A stretch of 64,000 bases of DNA, taken from NCBI GenBank assembly GCA_949358305.1, contig OX442315.1:32080427-32144426 (forward strand). The letters run 5' to 3'. The notes beneath the pieces were generated by a model. The model was not told the DNA's origin and made no database searches. It saw only the letters and a list, made by a program, of their open reading frames with translations. Position 1 is the first letter of the stretch; every line of letters starts with the position of its first letter. This DNA comes from Strigamia acuminata. Taxonomy: Eukaryota; Arthropoda; Chilopoda; Geophilomorpha; Linotaeniidae. A program made the position numbers and the translations under genes. Below, one piece after another: positions 58,270-64,000 of this stretch.

Positions 58270-58362
58270 ATGCAAATTATTCCAATTTTATAATTATGTA
58301 TTTGGCCGAATACATAAAAATTCAGTTTTTTGGCCAAACATTTGGTGCAACCCTAATAATAT
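58270..58362 (-). repeat. hAT-like repeat fragment (GGGTTGCACC type)
   Basis: Read on the minus strand it begins AGGGTTGCACCAAATGTTTG then GCCAAAAAACTGAATTTTTA then TGTATTCGGCC, a well-known type of invertebrate repeat with GGCCGAATA words. It starts 10-15 bp after the last recognisable exon of the LOTUS-Tudor gene. Confidence 0.5.
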
Positions 58363-58371
58363 GTCACATAC

Positions 58372-59327
58372 CGTTACTTCCTCGTCGTGTACTTTGAGAA
58401 TTTGCACACTGTGCCAATCTTTGTTATCGTAAAGACCAGCAGCAATTTGACCAATTTTATAATGTTCCGGTGGAACGATGTAATCGCTGCCATCCTTCAA
58501 GTGGTAATATCTAAAAACAAGAAATAAATTTTACATTTTTGAGTGTAAAGTGTTGAAATTAAATTTTAAAACGTACTCGAGACTATTCATCAGATTTTCG
58601 AGGGCAATTGAAGTTTCTTGGCCTCGTAGATAAAAATAAAATTCGTCCGGACTCGAAATTTCACTCGGAATAACCTCGAAATACTTTTCAGTTGAATTCT
58701 CGGGTAAAGCCTGCAATGGAATGTCTTCGCCAAATTTGACGAAATCATTCGCAAGCAAATTCATTATCGCCATTTCCTGCAAACCAATATTAACATTATT
58801 TTCAATACAAACACATTTCCAAACTTTAATTTTCTGTACCGGTTTTCCACCCACAGCAGGCAAATATTTATGGAGACTGTCGGAACGAAGCCGCACTAAT
58901 GCACCTAAATTACCAAATAATAACGATTTAGAATAAAATTTAAAAAAATAAAATAAAATAAAATAAAAATGGATCAAACAAGTTGTGAAATAAGCCCAGA
59001 AAAATAAATAAATACCAAAATTGCTTTCAAATTATTATAAATTTGGCACTTTTCAAACAAATTACCATTAATCGTGTCATCCAATTCAATTGTGTCATTT
59101 GCCAGCTCGTCTAAAAAAATCTCTCGTGTTATAAAATCCATAATCTTCGTACGGTAACTCGCGACTCAGATCTTTCTGCAGAAAGAAATCATAATTAAAA
59201 AGGAAAATGCAAAAATAAATAAAAATTAAAAACAATTTTCAAATACCTTGTATTCCTCCCGAAAATTGTGTACTAATATTCCTTTCGGGTTTTGTTTTAA
59301 ATTCGAATAAATAATCAAATAATTAAA
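58372..59327 (-). pseudogene. LOTUS-Tudor protein gene fragment with a one-base frameshift
   Basis: Five minus-strand exon segments with GT-AG borders: 59,247-59,327; 59,066-59,175; 58,825-58,904; 58,577-58,776; 58,372-58,510. The first three form a LOTUS domain (NPKGILVHNFREEY; SRELPYEDYGFYNTRDF; TINGALVRLRSDSLHKYL). The last two carry the first half of a Tudor domain (SSPDEFYFYLRGQETSIALE; IVPPEHYKIGQIAAGLYDNK). LOTUS-Tudor proteins (TDRD5/TDRD7, Tejas/Tapas) work in germ granules and the piRNA pathway. Defects: the seven-A run at 59,113-59,119 puts the second segment out of frame, and one base fewer would keep the domain open. No start codon, only an in-frame TGA (59,328-59,330), precedes the first segment. 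After the donor at 58,371 a repeat begins and the rest of the Tudor domain is not found. Either a truncated pseudogene or a real gene with distant exons and an assembly error. Confidence 0.65.
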
Positions 59328-60552
59328 TCACAAAATTACTTGTCTAAACTCAAATTTGAGTCTGTCACGGTCCTGACTTTAGACAGTAATAATTTTCAAA
59401 ATTTTAAGCGCATTTTGCGCCTTTCCTTTAAATTTTCCCCAATCATATTGAGAGATTGTTCTGGTTTCCCTAAATTATTTTATTTTTCCCAAATCTAAAT
59501 TTATTATTTTATTTTATATTATTTTCCTTATTTTTGATATTTATCTTTAATTTGGCCTGGTTTTAATCACCCCATCCAGACAATTCATGAGAATTCTGCA
59601 ATAAGTTGATATAATCGCGCTCTAAATTTGCATATTTCACCCCTGGTCGCCTGTTTTCTGCCCAGTCCCCATTAGGAATTGACTTGGCCTTTGACATGTG
59701 ATCAGAGGTGACTTGTTCTGTCAAGACATTTTTGACAGAGAGAATAATTTTCGCCTTCGACTAGACAACAGCTCCTGTCTCAACTAGGAGATTTCCAAGT
59801 GCGATTATGTTGCGTCTCAACGCATACGGTCACATTGCAGCCCGAATTCTCATGTTAGTCTAACTAACCACAACATTTATTATTTGCCCATTATTTGCGT
59901 ACGAATTACTGGAAAAAGGCGTATTCGACGGTCTCAATTCGTCAATACATTTTATGCCACGACTGTGACTTCCTCCTCGGCCTAGACATTTTGAACTCAT
60001 ACTCGTCTCAATTGCGTATTCATTTCATTATCAACGGTTCGACGACGTTGTCTGCGGTTTGGTACCTGTTTGCGCGTTCACCCAACGTTTGCGCGTGTTC
60101 AGGAGAAGAAACATACTCTTCGTAAGTACGCCTAGCATATGACGACATTTTCCCTAGTGAAGAGCGATATTTTGGTCTTAAATTCGAAGTATCAACGTTC
60201 GCCATTTTGTACGGCGCCCGAATTGAATCCTGCACCCATAAAATACAGATTTCACGAATAGACGCTGTCTTAACCTAGCTACCACCCCCGGCAAAGTTTT
60301 AAGAGTTGCAGCGCCTGCGAACCTAAATTTTCTGGTTATTACAATCCCTGGAAATTCTTAAATTTCCGAAACCATTGTTAAAAAGTCGACTACGACGTGA
60401 CAATCTTGGCGAGCTAGACAGGATTCAACTCGAAACGTGTTCTAAGAGAACACAAACCACCATTTTCTTCAGTGAAGACTACGCAAGTATAGGTCGTTAT
60501 ATTTATTTAATTAATTACTTATTTTTGCCGGCACACATATTATTATTTCAAC
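59328..60552. other. Leader/LTR region expected for the retroelement (borders unresolved)
   Basis: The 5' LTR and primer-binding site of the gag-pol element should lie here. TGTCACGGTCCTGACT at 59,366 is a candidate LTR start. I could not find a convincing end, and the second LTR is outside the window. A TDRD-type gene fragment ends immediately to the left, which would fit insertion into or next to that gene. Short frames on both strands (59,895-60,235) are not convincing. Confidence 0.3.
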
Positions 60553-62469
60553 ATGGCTTCACGCGACGCTTTGTCGCAATCCAGTGTTTCGGACGTAGAA
60601 GCCGAACAAGCGCATACTTTGCCACTTCCAGACTCACCAACACATGAGCCGGACCAACAGCAGGATCTACTAGTACAACCAATCTCTACTGATGTACCAT
60701 TTTCCAATCCTTGGAGGACATACGCTCAAATGGAAGCGGATCAACTCCAACATGAACGGGAAGCGGCTGCAGCACGGGATCAATGGGAGGAAAATAGACG
60801 CCATTTGCAGGACTCACTCATGGAGAGAAGACAAATAGTGGACGGGATGCGAGCGGTTCGAGAAGATATTCAACGAGGACCGCCGCCTCCTTACCAACCT
60901 GCGTTTATGCAACCGGAACCACAACAACATCGAAGGAATCCACCTGCACTGACGATGGAAGCATTGATGAGAGTATTACGAGAGGATAGAAGGGAGTTAC
61001 AGCACGAACTTCGCCAGGAGTTGCTCGAGTCGATGAGGCAAATTAGGCGCGAGCTGAACGACAGAGTGGAGGAATTTATCCATTCGCACAACGAGCGAAC
61101 TCAGCCTGAACCACCAGCACCAGAAGCAGGTTCGGGGGCCACACGTCGTGGTCGAGAGGGCGCTCGGGGAGCCGACTTTTCTTTTAGAGATACTGGACGT
61201 GCATCGGGACCACGACGCACTGGCTCTTATTCTCCGAGACGACGCCAACAACATTCACAACAGGGAGACACGACTTCCAATGTTCCACGGGACCCACCAC
61301 CGAATCCTGACCCGGATTCCGCTCAAGGAGGTAGTCAAGGCATACCACTCAGCGCCTCAAGACAACTGCCTCACACGAGATCTCAACTCTCGTTGGAGTC
61401 GGAAGATCAGCGTCAAGCCGCTCAGGTTGGAAGGTATAAACTTAAAGTTGAAAAAATTCCATACTTTGATCCGGATGAAGCTACTTTCGACACAGTGGAC
61501 CTGTTCCTGGGTAAGCTATATGCGCACATGTTTACCATGGGAGCACCGGAAGGAATATATTTGAAAGTATACGTGGTTCTCGCGCTTCGAAATAGAGCGC
61601 AACGTTGGTGGATGGCTCTAACTCCAAAACCAAACAATTGGGAGGACTTTGAATTAATTTTCAGGCAGGTATTTTCCATCAATTCAGCTTTAGCTAATGT
61701 TAAGTTGTCTCAGCGCAAACAAAAGCCAGGGGAATCAACTATGTCGTTCCTCAGCGAGATGATTCATTATTTAAATATTGCTGGATACAAGGACAAGGGC
61801 TTGCAGTGGGAACGAGTTCAGGGCATGATGCAAACTCAAGTCGTACAATTAATGCGCTCTTGGTGCATCAGGACGATCGACGACGCAGTCAAAATGGGCA
61901 ACGATGTCGATAATCGCCTTCAGTTGGATTCGTTGCGGACTTTTGAGTACAAACAGTGCGGAGTTTCGGACCAGGAGATGCCTTTACCCGCAGGAGTGGG
62001 TCCTGCCACACGCACCAGAACAGAGGAGGAGAAGTTAAATCAACAATCTACTTCGTCCAGGTCTGGTCGTTTTTCAAGATTCAACAAAGTATTTACAGCA
62101 TTGCTCGAGGACATGTCGGCGTGCGCGCTTGATCCAGAGGATCCCAACAGCGAGGAAACCAATAAGGACCCGCCAAAGGAGTCTGCATCAGCGGCAGCAC
62201 AAAAATCTGATGTCCACGCCATGACTGCGATTACTGCGCCAACACCTAGAACGGATACACAGCACACATGTCCCAAGGACGTTGTCATTTTTCCAGCCGC
62301 TAAAGAAGCGCCTTCAGAGCCAAAGCTCCCGAAGAATGCTATGTGGAGAAAAACACCAACGGACAAATGGTTCATGTCCGACAGGCAATCATGGAGGCCC
62401 GTGTGCCCCGTTTGTGGCAAGGAGTGGAGTCGCCAGTCGGGAAACGCAAGCGGCCTGCTCAAAGCATGA
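60553..62469 (+). CDS. Gag of a Ty3/gypsy-like retroelement
   Basis: A 638-residue uninterrupted frame. Residues about 1-60 are Ser/Pro/Gln-rich. Residues about 60-190 are a Glu/Arg/Gln-rich, probably coiled-coil region (QWEENRRHLQDSLMERRQ). Residues 190-290 are Arg/Gly/Ser/Pro-rich. Residues about 300-430 match the retrotransposon Gag (capsid) pattern: KIPYFDPDEATFDTVDLFLG, RWWMAL, WEDFELIFRQVF, and MSFLSEMI. Near the end C618-x2-C621 (CPVCGKEW) is a possible half knuckle, but a full CCHC box is absent. GC content is far above the flanks. It overlaps pol by 166 nt. Gag forms the particle that packages element RNA. The long intact frame suggests recent activity. Confidence 0.85.
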   Translation: MASRDALSQSSVSDVEAEQAHTLPLPDSPTHEPDQQQDLLVQPISTDVPFSNPWRTYAQMEADQLQHEREAAAARDQWEENRRHLQDSLMERRQIVDGMRAVREDIQRGPPPPYQPAFMQPEPQQHRRNPPALTMEALMRVLREDRRELQHELRQELLESMRQIRRELNDRVEEFIHSHNERTQPEPPAPEAGSGATRRGREGARGADFSFRDTGRASGPRRTGSYSPRRRQQHSQQGDTTSNVPRDPPPNPDPDSAQGGSQGIPLSASRQLPHTRSQLSLESEDQRQAAQVGRYKLKVEKIPYFDPDEATFDTVDLFLGKLYAHMFTMGAPEGIYLKVYVVLALRNRAQRWWMALTPKPNNWEDFELIFRQVFSINSALANVKLSQRKQKPGESTMSFLSEMIHYLNIAGYKDKGLQWERVQGMMQTQVVQLMRSWCIRTIDDAVKMGNDVDNRLQLDSLRTFEYKQCGVSDQEMPLPAGVGPATRTRTEEEKLNQQSTSSRSGRFSRFNKVFTALLEDMSACALDPEDPNSEETNKDPPKESASAAAQKSDVHAMTAITAPTPRTDTQHTCPKDVVIFPAAKEAPSEPKLPKNAMWRKTPTDKWFMSDRQSWRPVCPVCGKEWSRQSGNASGLLKA

Positions 62470-64000
62470 GTCCAGAGAGCGGGTCGGATACAATCATCAA
62501 GGACTCTACTGAGAAGAAGACTGAAGAATCACCAGACGTCGATAGAAGTACAACACCGTCTACTCCGACACCAGAGGCGCCATCTGCTGTTCGAGAAGAC
62601 AACAACAAATCATTAACCCCGTCTACGGACATTAAATTAACCACATTAATCAAAACAGATTCAAGTAAATCAAAAATAAAAATACCCGGTGTCGTAACAC
62701 CACAACCAACAAAATCAGCGCAACTTTCGTCTGTGAAAGCCAAGGAAACCCCCAAAAGACCAACTTCGTTGACAACGCAGAGTGAGACGTTGCAAACAAA
62801 CTTCGTTCTTTTGTCGCCCGAGGAATTGCAAAAATCCGAAGAGCCAAGAATCGAAATTACGAAGACTGATCGCTTCAACAGAGAAGCACCATATATCAAA
62901 ATAACATGGGCTAACGTGAGTTTTGTCGCACTTTTGGATTCAGGCGCTCAGACATGTGTAATGTCAGAGTCATTATTTAACAAACTTAAAGCCAATATGG
63001 GTTTGGAATTGCTCGAACTTCACGAAACAGTGCGTACAGCGGCCGATGACAAAATTCCAGTTAAGGGATCTGTTAAACTGTCGGTGCGCGCACCTTTGGC
63101 CGTTATTTCTTTCATTTGCTTAATTATACCCAAAACATCAGAGGACCTTCTGCTGGGAAGAGATTTCTGCAGAGCGGTTGGTCTGTGCACGGACTTTGAA
63201 TTGTGCCAGTGGTATTTGAAGGGATCACAAGAGCAAAGACAATTCATGACTTTAGAACAAGCTAACAAGTCAGAATCTGTTCTTTTATTTCCCATCAAGA
63301 AGCCCGATGATACAAAGAACAGCGCTAAGGATGTACCCAAGGTAGTAATTAATAACATTAATTGTATTCTTCTAGAACATCGACCTTTGTCGCAAGAGAT
63401 TTTCGAATATCCAAATGACGATGCTCAGCACCAAATCAAGAGGATTCGGAATCGTACACGAGATCAGTGGTCATTTATATGGTCACCAAAGAGGAAGGAT
63501 TCCATTAAAAAATCAAGAAAATTCAATTCATCATTGTTTTCGACGCTTAGTCAACGCAGACGTGCAAGACGACAGCGAAGACGCCTTTATGAATTGTCAC
63601 CAACAATAAAACAACTTAACACGCAGGGAAGACAGCTTTTGCGTCGTGTGGATGAGAATGCGCTCATGGCCAGAGTACACGATCATTCGACGATTTCGGA
63701 GCCGCCTTTGGATGTTAACGTACTACAATATCAACCAAGCAGTGATCCAACGCAACTGGATTGGATTTACGACCAGCTGTGGTCATCATTGACGGTACCC
63801 CAAATTCGTTTATTAATTCAGACTCTTCGACCAATTTCGAAAGTATTTCGTGAGGAGGTCGGATTATGTAACAACACTCAGTTTGAAGTAAATTTAAAAC
63901 CGGACTTTAGACCAATTCATGTGCCTGTAAGACCCGTTAACCCAGCAAAAAAGATGGTAATTGACGCTTATTTGGACCAAAAACTAAAACAAGGCATTAT
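62304..64000 (+). CDS. Pol (protease, start of reverse transcriptase), runs off the window
   Basis: This frame is -1 relative to gag. It is open from 62,304 (after TAA 62,301-62,303) to the window edge. An ATG at 62,466 overlaps the gag stop in an ATGA, and others lie at 62,367 and 62,391. After a Ser/Thr/Lys-rich spacer comes a retropepsin: LLDSGAQTCVM with the catalytic Asp at 62,937-62,939, and LLLGRDF near 63,150. A basic Arg-rich spacer follows (QRRRARRQRRRL near 63,550). The start of reverse transcriptase is at about 63,882 (FEVNLKPDFRPIHVPVRPVN). RT catalytic motifs, RNase H and integrase must lie beyond 64,000. Whether Pol is made by -1 slippage in the overlap or by reinitiation at ATGA cannot be decided; I saw no perfect slippery heptamer. 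Confidence 0.85.

Noticed and set aside
59895-60125. Peptide with DFLLGLDILNSY resembling the end of a retropepsin
   Set aside because: No DSG active site upstream in frame. It is isolated and short, so probably chance.
60205-60225. GGCGCCCGAA as a tRNA-Lys-type primer-binding site for the gag-pol element
   Set aside because: It lacks the leading T of TGG, is not preceded by a CA-ended LTR, and the match stops after ten bases.
1-64000. CRISPR arrays, bacterial promoters or ribosome binding sites, tRNA genes
   Set aside because: Short repeated words are present, but they are parts of fold-back elements and not regular repeat-spacer units. The gene structures are eukaryotic. No cloverleaf-like sequence with A and B boxes was convincing.

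Overview
This window is eukaryotic nuclear DNA, most likely from an arthropod or another invertebrate with a large, AT-rich, repeat-filled genome. The evidence is spliced genes with GT-AG introns (several only about 50-80 nt long), cGAS-like (Mab-21 fold) genes, a six-cysteine CS-alpha-beta peptide, Ty3/gypsy-type retroelements, a Helitron terminus and dozens of fold-back (MITE-like) elements. There are no bacterial-style operons, CRISPR arrays or tRNA genes that I can see. The species cannot be fixed from the sequence alone.

Layout. From 1 to about 43 kb the sequence is almost devoid of recognisable genes. It is a mosaic of inverted-repeat elements, decayed coding pieces (2.0-2.5 kb, 35.3 kb), a 5S-rRNA-derived fragment (24.07 kb) and AT-rich filler. 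At 43.2 kb on the minus strand lies a first coding exon that reads as the N-terminus of a neuronal calcium sensor (NCS-1/frequenin type). No further exon of it was found in the window, so much or all of the first 43 kb may be its first intron.

From 45.4 to 59.3 kb is a compact group of host genes with a defence flavour. It holds a minus-strand CS-alpha-beta (defensin-like) precursor in three coding exons (45.4-47.0 kb), a secreted eight-cysteine peptide (49.9 kb), an intact seven-exon cGAS-like receptor gene (52.9-54.9 kb), a decayed second copy of that gene (57.1-57.6 kb), and on the minus strand a fragment of a LOTUS-Tudor (germline/piRNA-type) gene with a one-base frameshift (58.4-59.3 kb). 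Both cGAS-like genes carry a near-perfect Rel/NF-kappaB-type site just upstream of the start codon. Short hairpin arrays lie on both sides of the pair. CTCF-like words sit near several of these genes.

From about 60.5 kb to the window end is the 5' part of an apparently intact Ty3/gypsy-like retroelement: a 638-residue Gag, then an overlapping pol frame with protease and the first residues of reverse transcriptase, running off the edge.

The most unusual pattern is a set of fold-back elements. At 13.2, 34.2 and 49.5 kb they share one G/C-rich core but have unrelated arms. At the first and third of these, and in several other fold-backs in the window, the arms are built from short repeated words. 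In each copy the left arm matches its own right arm, not the arms of its sisters.
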